Below are positions 11,501 through 19,954 of a stretch of 64,000 nt of DNA, piece after piece; the first letter of the stretch is position 1; every line of letters begins with the position of its first letter. Location of the stretch: positions 1,488,001-1,552,000 of the forward strand of contig JAGYIL010000001.1 in NCBI GenBank assembly GCA_018402545.1. The letters run 5' to 3'. The position numbers and the translations under genes were made by a program. This stretch comes from Saccharospirillum sp. GTDB lineage: Bacteria; Pseudomonadota; Gammaproteobacteria; Pseudomonadales; Natronospirillaceae. The notes under the pieces were generated by a model. That model had not been told where the DNA came from. It did not search any database and saw only the letters and a list, made by a program, of their open reading frames with translations.

Positions 11501-14054
11501 AACCGTTTCCCGCATGGTATTCAGTGATACCACCGAAACGCTGATTGAACAGGTGGATCGCCGCGTGTCCACCGACCGGCCCTCCGACATGCTGGTGCCG
11601 GTGAGACAGGGCGGTGCCGAACCGGTCTTTCCTCTGGCGTCGCGCGAACGCCTGTTCTGCAATGGATTGGGAGGGTTCACGCCAGATGGCCGCGAGTATG
11701 TTATCACCCTGGAACCCGGGGAAACCACACCCATGCCGTGGGCCAATGTCATCGCGAGCCCGCACATAGGTACCGTCGTCAGTGAGAGTGGCAGCGCCTA
11801 TACCTGGGTGGGCAATGCCCACGAATACCGACTGACGCCCTGGCACAACGATCCGGTATCCGACAGCAGTGGCGAAGCGGTTTACGTTCGCGATGAAGAC
11901 ACCGGAGAATTCTGGTCGCCAGCACCATTGCCTGCCCGAGGTCAATCCGGTTATGTCTGCCGACATGGTTTCGGTTACAGCGTGTTTGAACACCGGGAAG
12001 CCGACATCGTTTCTGAGATGACCAGCTTTGTGGCCATGGATGCACCGGTCAAGTGTGTGGTGGTAAAACTTCACAACCGCTCGACGCGTACCCGACGTTT
12101 GTCACTCACGGCCTATTGGGAGCTGGTGCTTGGCGAGTTACGCCACGGCAACCAGATGCACATCGTCACCGATATTGATTTGCACACGGGCGCGCTGTTT
12201 GCCCACAACGCCTACGGGCGTGAAAGTGGTGGCCGTGTCGTTTTTGCACAATGCAGCGAGCGGACCAGGTCGGTCACTGGCAACCGAACCGAGTTTATTG
12301 GCCGTAACGGCTCGCTGGCTAACCCAGCAGCCATGCGACGCAAAAACTTGTCGGGAAATACTGGCGCCAGTTTCGACCCGTGCGCAGCACTTCAGTCGCC
12401 CGTCGAACTTGAGGCGGGCGAAGTGCGCGACATCGTGTTCGTTTTCGGAGCCGCCGCCGACGCCAATGAGGCGCGGCATCTAGTGCAGCAATTTGGCGGG
12501 CAGGCGGGCGCACGCCAGGCCCTGGAATCGGTGTGGGAATACTGGAACCACACATTGGCAGCGGTCCGTGTCGAGACACCGGACCCAGCACTGAACGTCA
12601 TGGCCAATGGCTGGCTGGTGTATCAGACCCTGTCATGCCGGTTGTGGGGGCGCAGTGGTTATTACCAGTCTGGCGGTGCCTACGGGTTTCGCGATCAGTT
12701 GCAGGATACGATGGCACTGGTTCATGCCACACCCTGGTTGGCCCGTGAACAACTGCTCCGGCACGCCAGCCGCCAGTTCCTGAAAGGCGATGTGCAACAC
12801 TGGTGGCACCCGCCGGCCGGGCAGGGCGTACGCACGCATTTTTCCGATGATTATCTGTGGTTGCCCTACGCGACCTGTCGCTACGTAAAGGCGACCGGAG
12901 ATGCCGGTGTGCTCGACGAACCGGTGCATTTTCTGGAGGGGCGCGAACTGTATGCAGAAGAAGAGGCCTATTACGATCAACCGCAAAAATCATCTGAAGC
13001 GACCAGTCTTTATGACCATTGTGTACGCGCTCTCAAGCACGGGCTGCGCTTTGGTGTCCATCACCTGCCGCTGATCGGCTGTGGTGACTGGAACGATGGC
13101 ATGAACCTGATCGGCAAGGAGGGCAAAGGTGAAAGCGTCTGGCTGGCCTGGTTTCTGGTTGAGAACCTCGAATTGTTTGCCGGCCTGGCAAAAGACCGGC
13201 ATGACCTCGAATTTGCCAGCCTATGCAATGCCGAGGCAACAAAACTGCGCGATAACATAGAAGTGCGGGCCTGGGATGGCGCCTGGTACCGGCGTGCCTA
13301 TTTCGACGATGGCACGCCACTGGGGTCAGCCGGTAACGATGAATGCCAGATTGATTCGATCAGCCAGAGTTGGGCGGTCATCTCCAAAGGGGGCGATACC
13401 GAGCGGGCGCACCAGGCGATGATGGCGGTCGACCAGCGCCTGGTGCGACGCGACAAACAAATCATTCAGTTGCTCGACCCGCCCTTCGACACCTCCGACC
13501 TCGAACCGGGTTACATCAAGGGCTACATTCCGGGTGTGCGCGAGAACGGTGGCCAATACACCCACGCCGCCATCTGGAGCACCATGGCCTTTGCCATGCT
13601 GGGAGACACCCAACGCGCCTGGGAATACTTTGGCATGCTCAACCCGGTTAACCATGGCAGCACACCAGAGGCCATTGATCGCTATAAAGTCGAGCCTTAT
13701 GTCATGTGTGCCGATGTGTATGGCGAAGCACCCCACATCGGTCGAGGCGGCTGGACCTGGTATACCGGTGCCGCCGGCTGGATGTACCGGCTGACCGTGG
13801 AAACGTTGCTCGGCGTGCAGCGGGAGGCCGACTACCTGCGCTTCAAACCCTGTGTGCCAGCAGACTGGACTAGCTACAGCATACATTACCGTTTTGGTGA
13901 CACTTATTACCACATTACCCTCAGACGAACCGGTTCACAGTCGAATCAGGTAAGCCGTGTAACGGTGGACGGTGCAGAATGCATTGGTTTGCGCGTGCCG
14001 CTATCTGACGATCATCAGGAGCATGGAGTGGAGGTGGAGTTCGGCAAGGGCTGA
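5517..14054 (+). CDS. ndvB: Cyclic beta-1,2-glucan synthase (NdvB/ChvB type)
   Basis: This is a giant inner-membrane enzyme (2845 residues from TTG 5517; Brucella Cgs is of similar size) that makes periplasmic cyclic beta-1,2-glucan from UDP-glucose. In order it has an N-terminal region, a membrane segment pair (~392-450), and a GT84 transferase core. The core shows YVITLDTDTQLP near 604 and the RHRWVRGDWQ motif near 755. More membrane segments follow (~802-975), then a glycoamylase-like domain (~997-1500, GISESCYNATDLNH). Two GH94 phosphorylase-type domains come last (~1550 on and ~2040 on); the second has CGDWNDGMN near 2521, with the expected acid Asp. The start is uncertain: the frame is open to 5442 and the upstream residues look coding, so a rare ATT start at 5454 behind GGGAG is possible. 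No glucan exporter gene is in the window. Confidence 0.93.
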   Translation: MLRAELFSIEQLKRHAAILAAQHQIDPNPGADKLLPRLADNERVLLAAYDVVTTVATPGQSVRPTEAWLLDNFYLIEQQINLARRHLPRGYSRQLPRLADGPSAGFPRIYDLALALISHMDGRVDRDNVTQLIAAYQKVEPLRLGELWAFPIMLQLALLENLRRVGVRIAQRREERDAAIIWADRMLAAVETDPKQLIQLLAEFAHADVPLTASFVEEFYERLQAQGPAMAFVQTWVEQKLLEQGVTATKLSEAAGRTDADNQISIANSIGSLRFISAMDWKLCVESLSDVEKTLCEDPSGMYALQDFATRDRYRHVIEDVARGSGRTESSMAHKAIGLAQVAAVQFGRDARSAHVGYYLIDRGLPELECAVGCQLSWRTRLKRTGRGVRLPLYLGAIALLTLLTTLVVFALAVGSSFSLWQLVFFLPTAILAASALAVALVNRAITLALPPRVLPRLDFSKGIPDEHRTMVVVPTLLGSQQEIDRLVEALEIRYLGNRDPNLTFALLTDFHDSAEQTQPEDAALLAQLRASIDALNKTYHDDQPCLFYLFHRPRQWNAYEQVWMGYERKRGKLEQFNARLRGEAKDAFSDIIGDQSLLASVRYVITLDTDTQLPRDAARTLIGNLAHPLNRPVYDAAAGRVVEGYAILQPRASVSLVSAGQSGFSRLFAGEAGLDPYTREVSDVYQDVFGEGSFVGKGIYDVDAFRRALDGRFPENLILSHDLLESGYARSALVTDVDLIEDQPASMTMDASRRHRWVRGDWQLAGWLLPRVPGPAGVAHGRLTRQPNPLSALSIWKIFDNLRRSLVTPAMLGLLLGGWLVGANSAWVWTLLVLTVLFVPAWLSSLIELVRKPGEFDWLLHLKRVGRSAFNPFVLALLTLAFLPYDSRILLGAIWHSGLRMMLGRRGLLLWHLPGYVRRNACSTPGDFYREMWVAPVLVIGLVLAMAVAGSEPAVWLVAAPILVLWLLSPIAGWWLSRPLDIARPGLSGEQQLFLRKSARRTWRYFADFVGPDDNWLPPDNFQAYPAPAIASRTSPTNMGMSLLADLAAVDFGYQTVGECLTRLDQTLTAMEKLERYHGHFFNWYDTRTLQPLHPHYVSSVDSGNLAGSLLTLHAGLAEMKHQPVFTHTAWQGLHDTLAVLAEHPPASPDASETENLLALQDLLSGLVKAGPPQTVAEVTRALAQFNPIGSLSGQPVKPLDSEDKQGYWASAFERQLRAVRVEFELLLPDGWQGNGLPSRFDLASAGGTGAQSHIEHIDDLRHRCTLLAAMDFDFLYDTSSGLLTIGFDVSERRRDLACYDLLASEARLASFLLIAQGQVPQKHWFALGRLLTSHGGDVSLISWSGSMFEYLMPQLLMPSYPNTLLEQTCKAAVSRQIEYGRQRDVPWGISESCYNATDLNHVYQYRAFGVPGLGFKRGLGDDLVIAPYASALALTVAPQAACRNLQVLAAEGFLDDYGFFEAIDYTPSRVPRGKPYAIVQSFMVHHQGMSLLAFAHVLLDQPMQRRFLSDPLVRATELLLQERVPKQGNTLYPHAAEVTAAANPPSTEVGSIMRVFTDPDTRFPEVHLLSNGRYHVMVSHAGGSTSRWGDLAVTRWREDATCDNWGTFIYLRDRDSGDYWSAAHQPTLRPADHYEAIFVQARAEYRRRDHAIDTHTELCVSPEDDVEIRRVTLTNQSSRCRRIEITSFAEVVLAPLNADMAHRTFSNLFVQTEILPGEQAILCTRRPRTPGEHTPWMFHLIAAPGLALSEPSCETDRVRFIGRGCSVANPTVLDGQNEASALSNTQGAVLDPCVAIRALLTLASDESSSVQIISGVASTREAALALIEKYGDRHFVERAFEMAWFQSQEVLRHLNATEADAQAFGRLASSVVYSNAMRRTAPGVIARNQLGQAGLWRFAISGDLPIVLLLIGDVGRIDLVKQVLQAHAYWRMNGLAVDLVIVNEGFSGYRAELQDLIVGLINAGPEAQVIDKPGGVFVRRAEELSEDERVLLQTVSRMVFSDTTETLIEQVDRRVSTDRPSDMLVPVRQGGAEPVFPLASRERLFCNGLGGFTPDGREYVITLEPGETTPMPWANVIASPHIGTVVSESGSAYTWVGNAHEYRLTPWHNDPVSDSSGEAVYVRDEDTGEFWSPAPLPARGQSGYVCRHGFGYSVFEHREADIVSEMTSFVAMDAPVKCVVVKLHNRSTRTRRLSLTAYWELVLGELRHGNQMHIVTDIDLHTGALFAHNAYGRESGGRVVFAQCSERTRSVTGNRTEFIGRNGSLANPAAMRRKNLSGNTGASFDPCAALQSPVELEAGEVRDIVFVFGAAADANEARHLVQQFGGQAGARQALESVWEYWNHTLAAVRVETPDPALNVMANGWLVYQTLSCRLWGRSGYYQSGGAYGFRDQLQDTMALVHATPWLAREQLLRHASRQFLKGDVQHWWHPPAGQGVRTHFSDDYLWLPYATCRYVKATGDAGVLDEPVHFLEGRELYAEEEAYYDQPQKSSEATSLYDHCVRALKHGLRFGVHHLPLIGCGDWNDGMNLIGKEGKGESVWLAWFLVENLELFAGLAKDRHDLEFASLCNAEATKLRDNIEVRAWDGAWYRRAYFDDGTPLGSAGNDECQIDSISQSWAVISKGGDTERAHQAMMAVDQRLVRRDKQIIQLLDPPFDTSDLEPGYIKGYIPGVRENGGQYTHAAIWSTMAFAMLGDTQRAWEYFGMLNPVNHGSTPEAIDRYKVEPYVMCADVYGEAPHIGRGGWTWYTGAAGWMYRLTVETLLGVQREADYLRFKPCVPADWTSYSIHYRFGDTYYHITLRRTGSQSNQVSRVTVDGAECIGLRVPLSDDHQEHGVEVEFGKG

Positions 14055-14202
14055 ATGGAAGCCGTTTTGCCTGACTTATACAGCAGCCGGTCATGGAACT
14101 GTAAAGTGATTACCAGAACGGTCAGTGTTTGAATCGTCGCTAAATGCTGGCCAGAAGTGTCAGTCTGAAAGGTAGTGCCTCTGTAGCCTGTGTCTAGGAG
14201 GT

Positions 14203-14310
14203 ATGGACCGAGTCCTATTTCAGATTGGTTGTCTCGCCGCCCTTGTTGCCTTGACCATTGCTTTGACTTGGGTGCGTCAACGAACCGACCGTCTAATTTC
14301 GCGAGCGTAA
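14203..14310 (+). CDS. Possible 35-residue single-pass membrane peptide
   Basis: A short ORF begins ATG 14203 with AGGAGG directly upstream, although the spacing is too tight for an ideal site. The product is a hydrophobic helix (VLFQIGCLAALVALTIALTW) followed by a basic tail (VRQRTDRLISRA), the shape of many small stress-related membrane proteins. It lies in an otherwise empty 400-base gap before the PRC-barrel gene. I do not recognise it. The evidence is only its composition and position. Confidence 0.3.
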   Translation: MDRVLFQIGCLAALVALTIALTWVRQRTDRLISRA

Positions 14311-14455
14311 TCTTGTACTTCATCCTGAACATCACAACTGGTGGTGTTTCAGTTCCCTTTCTGGCGCTGATGCCAGGGAAAAGAGCCGTGATGAAGCCGT
14401 TGGCCAGACTCGTGTTTGTAGAGCAGCCGACTTACTCGACTGGAAGGAGATTCAC

Positions 14456-14965
14456 ATGAAAAAGTTACAATCTTTTGCTTGTTACGCTTTGGTTACCCCC
14501 ATTATTGCATTCAGTGCAAGTGCACTGCTGGCCGACCAGCATGCGACTGAAACCGATGTTGACCGCGTTCCAGGCAGTACCGGGATGGACAAGAACGATG
14601 ATTTGTCCAATAACAATGCAATGCAGAATGACCAGGGCAATCTTGACCAGGCTGGTATGAACAACACTGGCTATATGGACACAGTTCCAGCTAATGGCAT
14701 GCATGCAACCAATCTGATCGGTGCCCAGGTGATGGGTAACGACGATGATGAAGTTGGCGAGATTAGCGAACTGATCATTGATGAAAGCGGTCAGGTCGTA
14801 GCCATCGTCGTCGGTGTTGGTGGTTTCCTGGGTATGGGTGAAAAAGACGTCGCCATTGGCTGGGATGATGTTACACGTACCGGTACTGGCGATGATCAGG
14901 AGTTGCGCGTTGTGTTAACCCGTGATGACCTGAGTGCTGCGCCGATGTTTGAGCGTCGCGACTGA
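14456..14965 (+). CDS. Exported PRC-barrel domain protein
   Basis: This 169-residue protein has a signal peptide (MKKLQSFACYALVTPIIAFSASALLA, cleaved near residue 26) and an Asn/Asp/Met-rich linker (about 30-80). A PRC-barrel domain follows (about 82-160), including NLIGAQVMGNDDDEVGEISE and DVAIGWDDVT. PRC-barrel proteins with signal peptides are common in stress gene clusters of Proteobacteria; their exact function is mostly unknown. AAGGAGA sits six bases before the ATG. A strong terminator follows at 15007. It opens the stress and envelope gene island. Confidence 0.85.
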   Translation: MKKLQSFACYALVTPIIAFSASALLADQHATETDVDRVPGSTGMDKNDDLSNNNAMQNDQGNLDQAGMNNTGYMDTVPANGMHATNLIGAQVMGNDDDEVGEISELIIDESGQVVAIVVGVGGFLGMGEKDVAIGWDDVTRTGTGDDQELRVVLTRDDLSAAPMFERRD

Positions 14966-15006
14966 TAGCCAGGTAGCTCTTTTTCGTTCAGGGAAGAACG
15001 AATGAT

Positions 15007-15038
15007 CGGCAGTGGCGAAAGCTGCTGCCGTTTTTTTT
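15007..15038 (+). terminator. Rho-independent terminator after the PRC-barrel gene
   Basis: A 10-bp stem (15007-15016 with 15021-15030, including two G-U pairs) is closed by a GAAA tetraloop and followed by eight T residues. It is one of the clearest intrinsic terminators in the window. A second hairpin, GCTGACGCCGG (15044-15054) with CCGGTGTCAGC (15062-15072), follows at once and may serve the convergent gene. Confidence 0.9.
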
Positions 15039-15094
15039 GTTGGGCTGACGCCGGGCTCCAACCGGTGTCAGCAAGGTCGCTCTTTTGCTGGGTG

Positions 15095-15715
15095 TTAGTG
15101 TTTGGATGTCAGCATGGACTCGCGCTGCTTTTCTGCACGAGCAGCACCAATGGCTGTTCCCACCGTCTTAACTTCCTCCGGTGGTGGCAGAGCAGCGGGC
15201 ATGCCCAGCGATTCGATCCACAGTTCACGAATAAACCCCTTGGTGTGATAGAGGTGATGGTCTTCTTCCTGTTCTACCAGATCAAATGCGGTCCTCAGCG
15301 TTTTGGTCTCTTCACCCTGCCCGTGTTTTGCCAGGTGGCCAATCAGTTCCCAGTTCTGGTGGTCTTTGGTCTCGCCAAGTAATACACATTCACCGGCGAC
15401 CAGTTGAGCGGCCGAAGCAGTGCCTCGTGCCTTGGCCATTTTCATGGCTGTTACCAGAGCGTCGCCAATGTGAGCCACGGCCTGGCGTCCAGGGCTTTCG
15501 GTTTCGGGGTCCAAATCGAGGTCTTTGAAGACCGTCAACAATATTTCTTCATGGTTGCGCGTTTGTTCGAGGTACGTTGTCCATTCGCCTTTGAGATCCT
15601 TGTTCTGCGCACAGGCGAGTGCCGCTTCGTAGATCTTTATACCACCGCGTTCTGTTTCAAGCGCCTGATACAACAACTCATGGAGTTGCTTTTTATCGTA
15701 GGGGGTCTTCTTCAT
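15095..15715 (-). CDS. Ferritin-like four-helix protein
   Basis: The 206-residue product has the ferritin-like helical layout with carboxylate/His pairs: ETERGGIKIYEAA near the N-terminus, NHEEILLTVF, GECVLLGETKDHQNWELIGH, and EEDHHLYHTKGF. Proteins of this superfamily bind a di-iron or di-manganese centre; a peroxide- or iron-related role fits the adjacent catalase but is inferred. ATG 15715 is preferred over the in-frame ATG at 15745 because AAGGAGA lies just before it. It lies 48 bp downstream of the catalase gene on the same strand, so they may be co-transcribed. Confidence 0.75.
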   Translation of the reverse strand: MKKTPYDKKQLHELLYQALETERGGIKIYEAALACAQNKDLKGEWTTYLEQTRNHEEILLTVFKDLDLDPETESPGRQAVAHIGDALVTAMKMAKARGTASAAQLVAGECVLLGETKDHQNWELIGHLAKHGQGEETKTLRTAFDLVEQEEDHHLYHTKGFIRELWIESLGMPAALPPPEEVKTVGTAIGAARAEKQRESMLTSKH

Positions 15716-15763
15716 GGTGTTCTCCTTAACAGGGTTAGACAGCACGCCGACAGTCGGGCTGCA

Positions 15764-18118
15764 TCAGTGAAGTGGAGGATCGCTGTCGCGAGATGTATGG
15801 CGGTGTGCCCCGATCGCCTTGATGAAGGCCAGGGCCGCTTTGCCTGCATCGGCACTGGCCATCAGCAGTATTCCCGGGTCCTTGTCCATTTCAGCCCCGA
15901 TACCTGCCTTTTTGAGCAGATCACGCCCGCTGCCCAGAGCGAGGATCGTCTTGCAGTGCCGGAACAGGTTATTGATGAATTCTGCGGTATGCCCGTTTGC
16001 AGCCAGAGCCTCAATGGCATCGCTGCCATCGGGTATCAGCAAGGCGTCGAACAGAAACCCGGGGGCATTTTCCATCGATTTGTCGGCGGCTATTTCCTCG
16101 CCAGTGGCGCTGGTAAATACCCCCACCCTTGGCCCAACGAAATGAACCACAGCGCCAGCTTCGGTCAGGGCATCGAACAGCGTGACCAGTGAAGCCTGGT
16201 GCACCCCTTCTTCGACCAACACGGCAATTTGCCGGGTGCGAATGCCCCGTTCGCCGGGCATCGACATCATCGACAAGGCTGGGGACACGGCCACTTCGGG
16301 TGGTTGAGGCTTGGCAACCGCTCTTGGCATGGCATCGGGCACGTCCATGCCCAGTCCGCGTGCAACGTCTGCGGCCAGTTGCTGCGATACGTTGACCAGT
16401 GACGACAGCATCCGTTCGCGAATGGCGGGTACATCGACTTTACTCAGCTCGAAACGAAAAGCGGCGGCAATGTGGCTTTTTTCGACATCGGATTGACTGT
16501 CGAAAAACAGCGTTGCCTGAACATAATGCTCGGCAAACTTCTCGGGTTTGCCGCGTACCTTGTCGTCGGATATGGCTTCGGGGAATGATACGAAGCCGGC
16601 ATCACCGGTCTGATAGGGGCAACCTCCCGCCAGTGAGTTGGGTTCGTACGCGACCCGGCCACGGTGTATCGCCTGGCGGTGAATGCCATCCCGCTGGTTG
16701 TTCTGAACCTGCGCGAGTGGTGCGTTAATGGGTATTTCGTGGAAGTTGGGGCCACCCAGCCGGGTTATCTGGGTATCCACATAGGAATGGATTCGACCGG
16801 CAAGCAGCGGATCGTTGGAAAAGTCGATGCCCGGTATTACATGGGCGGTGCAGAACGCGACCTGCTCGGTTTCTGCAAAGAAATTGTCCGGGTTGCGATT
16901 CAATACCATTCGGCCTACGGGTGTAAGCGGCACCAGTTCTTCTGGTATCAGTTTGGTTGAATCGAGCACATCGAAGCTGAAGCCGTCGGCCTGTTCCTCG
17001 GTAAAGACTTGCAATGCCAGCTCCCACTCGGGGAACTCGCCAGATTCGATGGCTTCCCACAGATCGCGCCGGTGGTAGTCCGGATCGGCACCCGATATCT
17101 TCACCGCCTCATCCCAGACCAGCGAGTGGGTACCCTGCATCGGTGTCCAGTGAAACTTGCAGAATACGGACTCACCCCGGTCATTGATCAGGCGAAAGGT
17201 GTGTACGCCAAACCCCTGCATCATACGATAGCTGCGCGGGATCGCACGATCCGACATGACCCACATCAGCATGTGGGTTGATTCCGGCATCAGTGAGACA
17301 AAATCCCAGAAAGTATCATGTGCAGAGGCCGCCTGGGGCATGCCGTGGTGCGGTTCCGGTTTGAGGGCGTGAACCAGGTCAGGGAACTTCATCGCATCCT
17401 GAATAAAGAATACCGGTATGTTGTTGCCGACCAGATCCCAGTTGCCTTCATCGGTATAAAACTTGACGGCGAAGCCGCGTGCATCGCGCGCTGTGTCTTT
17501 TGAACCGCGTTCGCCTGCTACGGTAGAAAAGCGTACGAACACCGGTGTGACTTTGCCTTTCTCGGCGAACGGTGAGGCACGGGTTACTTTGCTGAAGTTG
17601 TCGTAGGCTTCAAAATAACCATGTGCTGCCGACCCTCGGGCATGAACGATGCGTTCGGGAATGCGTTCATGATCGAAGTGAGTAATTTTTTCTCTCAAGA
17701 TGAAGTCTTCGAGTAAAGAAGGCCCGCGCAGGCCCGCTTTCAGGGTGTTTTGATTGTCACCTATGGAAACCCCCTGATTGGTCGTCAGGCCCTGGTCGCT
17801 TGCATCGACTCTGGCTTGATCCAGCGCAGTGACCGTGGCGTTCAGCCCAGGCTGTGCAGCTGTGCCGGTTTTCGATGTTCCTGGTTCTTCTGTGGCTGTG
17901 CTTGCGGTTAAAGCACGGGAATCCGGTTTTACAGTCGCCCCCTGGGGTGGTGCTACGGCGTTATCGCGACCGTGTTCGAGTGCCTTGTTGGTGTTATAGG
18001 GCATCGCAGCGACTAAATCGTCAGTCGCGCTGGCATGTTTTGCAGCGATGTCGTTTGTTTTCAGTGCGCCACTCTTGCGGGTACGTGATGATTGGTCTGG
18101 TTGTTTATTCTTGGCCAT
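15764..18118 (-). CDS. katE: Large-subunit (clade II) catalase HPII
   Basis: This haem catalase dismutates H2O2 to water and oxygen. The 784-residue length matches the large-subunit class (E. coli KatE 753). After a low-complexity N-terminal ~115 residues, the barrel shows the distal His in [18 protein letters not shown] and the Asn in [20 protein letters not shown]. The proximal haem Tyr is in [16 protein letters not shown]. The C-terminal ~150 residues form the DJ-1/PfpI-like domain ([16 protein letters not shown] to [14 protein letters not shown]) typical of this class. ATG 18118 follows CGGAGAT; the ORF to 18358 is not expected to be coding. In enterobacteria katE is sigma-S dependent, which fits this stress cluster. 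Confidence 0.96.
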   Translation of the reverse strand: MAKNKQPDQSSRTRKSGALKTNDIAAKHASATDDLVAAMPYNTNKALEHGRDNAVAPPQGATVKPDSRALTASTATEEPGTSKTGTAAQPGLNATVTALDQARVDASDQGLTTNQGVSIGDNQNTLKAGLRGPSLLEDFILREKITHFDHERIPERIVHARGSAAHGYFEAYDNFSKVTRASPFAEKGKVTPVFVRFSTVAGERGSKDTARDARGFAVKFYTDEGNWDLVGNNIPVFFIQDAMKFPDLVHALKPEPHHGMPQAASAHDTFWDFVSLMPESTHMLMWVMSDRAIPRSYRMMQGFGVHTFRLINDRGESVFCKFHWTPMQGTHSLVWDEAVKISGADPDYHRRDLWEAIESGEFPEWELALQVFTEEQADGFSFDVLDSTKLIPEELVPLTPVGRMVLNRNPDNFFAETEQVAFCTAHVIPGIDFSNDPLLAGRIHSYVDTQITRLGGPNFHEIPINAPLAQVQNNQRDGIHRQAIHRGRVAYEPNSLAGGCPYQTGDAGFVSFPEAISDDKVRGKPEKFAEHYVQATLFFDSQSDVEKSHIAAAFRFELSKVDVPAIRERMLSSLVNVSQQLAADVARGLGMDVPDAMPRAVAKPQPPEVAVSPALSMMSMPGERGIRTRQIAVLVEEGVHQASLVTLFDALTEAGAVVHFVGPRVGVFTSATGEEIAADKSMENAPGFLFDALLIPDGSDAIEALAANGHTAEFINNLFRHCKTILALGSGRDLLKKAGIGAEMDKDPGILLMASADAGKAALAFIKAIGAHRHTSRDSDPPLH

Positions 18119-18403
18119 TGCTGATCTCCGGGTAATGGGGAATAGGAACCATCGATGCATCACTCGAGCCACTGACGGGTTGGTACGAATTTTCCAATCA
18201 CCGACGAGAAGTGTCTGTGCGAAAACGAACGCAAAGTGCAGCTTTGGCCATTTTCGGTTTTCCTGAAAGTTAATATGTAGGTTCCCCTCACCGTGTCGCC
18301 AATCGAGCGTTCTAGTGCTGGTGTAGGGGCCGAGATAGCGTGATCGCAGAAAGTGCACAACAGCGACTCTCCGGTTTCCTCTTGTGGTACTTCGATATTA
18401 AGG

Positions 18404-18471
18404 AGCGGAACATGTATTCGTTATTTCTTAATCGAAATTTAGTTCCGCTGCACATTCAGCGCCGTTTGTGA
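18404..18471 (+). other. Inverted repeat with a 19-codon micro-ORF
   Basis: AGCGGAAC (18404-18411) and GTTCCGCT (18442-18449) are perfect inverted copies. Overlapping them is a short ORF, 18412-18471 (MYSLFLNRNLVPLHIQRRL), with AAGGAG ideally placed before its ATG. The region lies between the divergent catalase and DUF2254 genes. It may be an operator, a leader peptide, or chance. No homologue is recognised. Confidence 0.3.
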
Positions 18472-18598
18472 TTGGTGCGATAGCGCACCGACGCAGCGGC
18501 CGGCGTCGGGGGAGGCTTGTCATGTGAAGCGCCAGTCTGGACTTGGCAGGCGTTGTCGTGACTTGTGAAATAGCCGGATGAAACAAGGAAATAACCGC

Positions 18599-19885
18599 AT
18601 GGGAAAGTACCGCTTTGGCAGACCCTGGCCTCGACTGACAAACTTGCGTCTGGGTGAAATCACGGTTGCGATGGGCCTGGCGCTTCTGACTGGGCTGGGC
18701 GCGGGCCTGGCTGCGACCGCTGTTGACACAAGGTGGGTGAGTCCACCGCCCGTCAGGCTTGGCAGTGTTGAGGGTGCGAGGGTAATGCTGGGCTCGTTGA
18801 CCGCAGGAGTGATCACCGTTGCGGTATTCGGGTTGTGGATGCGTACGGTTGTGGTTGGGCTCATGGCCGGGCACTTTTCACCAAGAACGCTGCTGATCTT
18901 TCTGGACGACCGTTTTCAGCGCAACTTGCTTGCCTTTATGTCGGCTGGCGCAGTGACAATAATGGTTATCCAGCTCAGGTTGCCTGTCGACGGGCAGGCG
19001 CCTGTCCCACTGGTGAGTACGACACTGGCGGTATTGATCGCTCTGGCTGCGCTGGCCGGTGTGTTATTGGCCGTGCAGCAGGCTACACGAAGCTTGTCAC
19101 TTCCAGAACTGGTCAGTCACCTCGCCGAAGAGGTTTTGGGAGTACTCTATCGCTTGCCCGAATCACGGGTAGAACTCGATGAAGTACCGCCTCCGGTGTT
19201 TGAACCGCGCACGGTTATGGCTACGGGTACGGGTTGGGTAACAGGCATCGACATAGACCGGATGCGAACGGCACTGCCCGTTGGCGGTGTTGTTCATCTA
19301 CGGTGCCGGATTGGAGAGTTCATAACACCAAGACGCGCCGTCGCGCTTGTTTCCTCTATAGAAGTTGACACCGAAGTTGAACTCGATGATGTTGCGTCAG
19401 CAATCCAGCTCGCTCGTACCCGCAGCCCCGATATGGACCTTGCGTTTTCCGTGAGCCAATTGGTAGACGTCGCTACCTTTGCACTGCAAACACGTGCAGA
19501 CACCTCAACGGCCTATGAGGTAATGGTGCACCTTGAGGATGTACTTGAGGAAATTGTTGATCGGGGGTTGCCACGCTTGAACGACAGGGATGATGAGGGT
19601 CGCTGCGTGTACGATGAAGTCGGCTGGGATGCTTCCGATATTGTTCAATTGTGCGTGGAGCGATTGCGTGACACCGCATCCCAGGACCCGGAAGCTTCCC
19701 GGCATCTGATGCACATGTTACATCGAATTCGAATGGTTGCCGAAAATCGACAGGCGAATGATGTCATTGCAGAGGTCGAGTATCAGGTGAAGCTGGTGTT
19801 GGCACTGGTGGACCACAATGGCATGGTGTCCCGTGATCGTCAGCGTCTTGAGCGAGTAGCCGAAGTGGCCGTTAACAGTGATTGA
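18599..19885 (+). CDS. DUF2254 predicted membrane protein
   Basis: The 428-residue product fits the DUF2254 family of integral membrane proteins. Four hydrophobic segments lie in the N-terminal ~180 residues (EITVAMGLALLTGLGAGLAA, MLGSLTAGVITVAVFGLWM, NLLAFMSAGAVTIMVIQL, TTLAVLIALAALAGVLLAV). A soluble C-terminal half carries the conserved GWVTGIDIDRM-like stretch and the QTRADTSTAYEVMVHLEDVL region. Function is unknown in the family. ATG 18599 is preferred because AAGGAA lies eight bases upstream; ATG 18578 in the same frame would add seven residues. It is divergent from katE. Confidence 0.85.
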   Translation: MGKYRFGRPWPRLTNLRLGEITVAMGLALLTGLGAGLAATAVDTRWVSPPPVRLGSVEGARVMLGSLTAGVITVAVFGLWMRTVVVGLMAGHFSPRTLLIFLDDRFQRNLLAFMSAGAVTIMVIQLRLPVDGQAPVPLVSTTLAVLIALAALAGVLLAVQQATRSLSLPELVSHLAEEVLGVLYRLPESRVELDEVPPPVFEPRTVMATGTGWVTGIDIDRMRTALPVGGVVHLRCRIGEFITPRRAVALVSSIEVDTEVELDDVASAIQLARTRSPDMDLAFSVSQLVDVATFALQTRADTSTAYEVMVHLEDVLEEIVDRGLPRLNDRDDEGRCVYDEVGWDASDIVQLCVERLRDTASQDPEASRHLMHMLHRIRMVAENRQANDVIAEVEYQVKLVLALVDHNGMVSRDRQRLERVAEVAVNSD

Positions 19886-19905
19886 GCAGCACAGGCGTGT
19901 TCAAT

Positions 19906-19930
19906 GACAGTGCCGCCTGGCGACACTGTC
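19906..19930. terminator. Hairpin between convergent genes
   Basis: GACAGTG (19906-19912) and CACTGTC (19924-19930) form a 7-bp stem 20 bases after the DUF2254 stop and 24 bases beyond the convergent OMP gene. There is no T run, so it is only a possible bidirectional terminator. Confidence 0.35.
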
Positions 19931-19954
19931 TGGTACCCATCAGGCACCTTTCAT

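Noticed and set aside
14190-14459. 89-codon plus-strand frame before the PRC-barrel gene
   Set aside because: It overlaps the PRC-barrel start and has no convincing ribosome site or domain. A different, shorter frame in the region (14203-14310) is the better small candidate.
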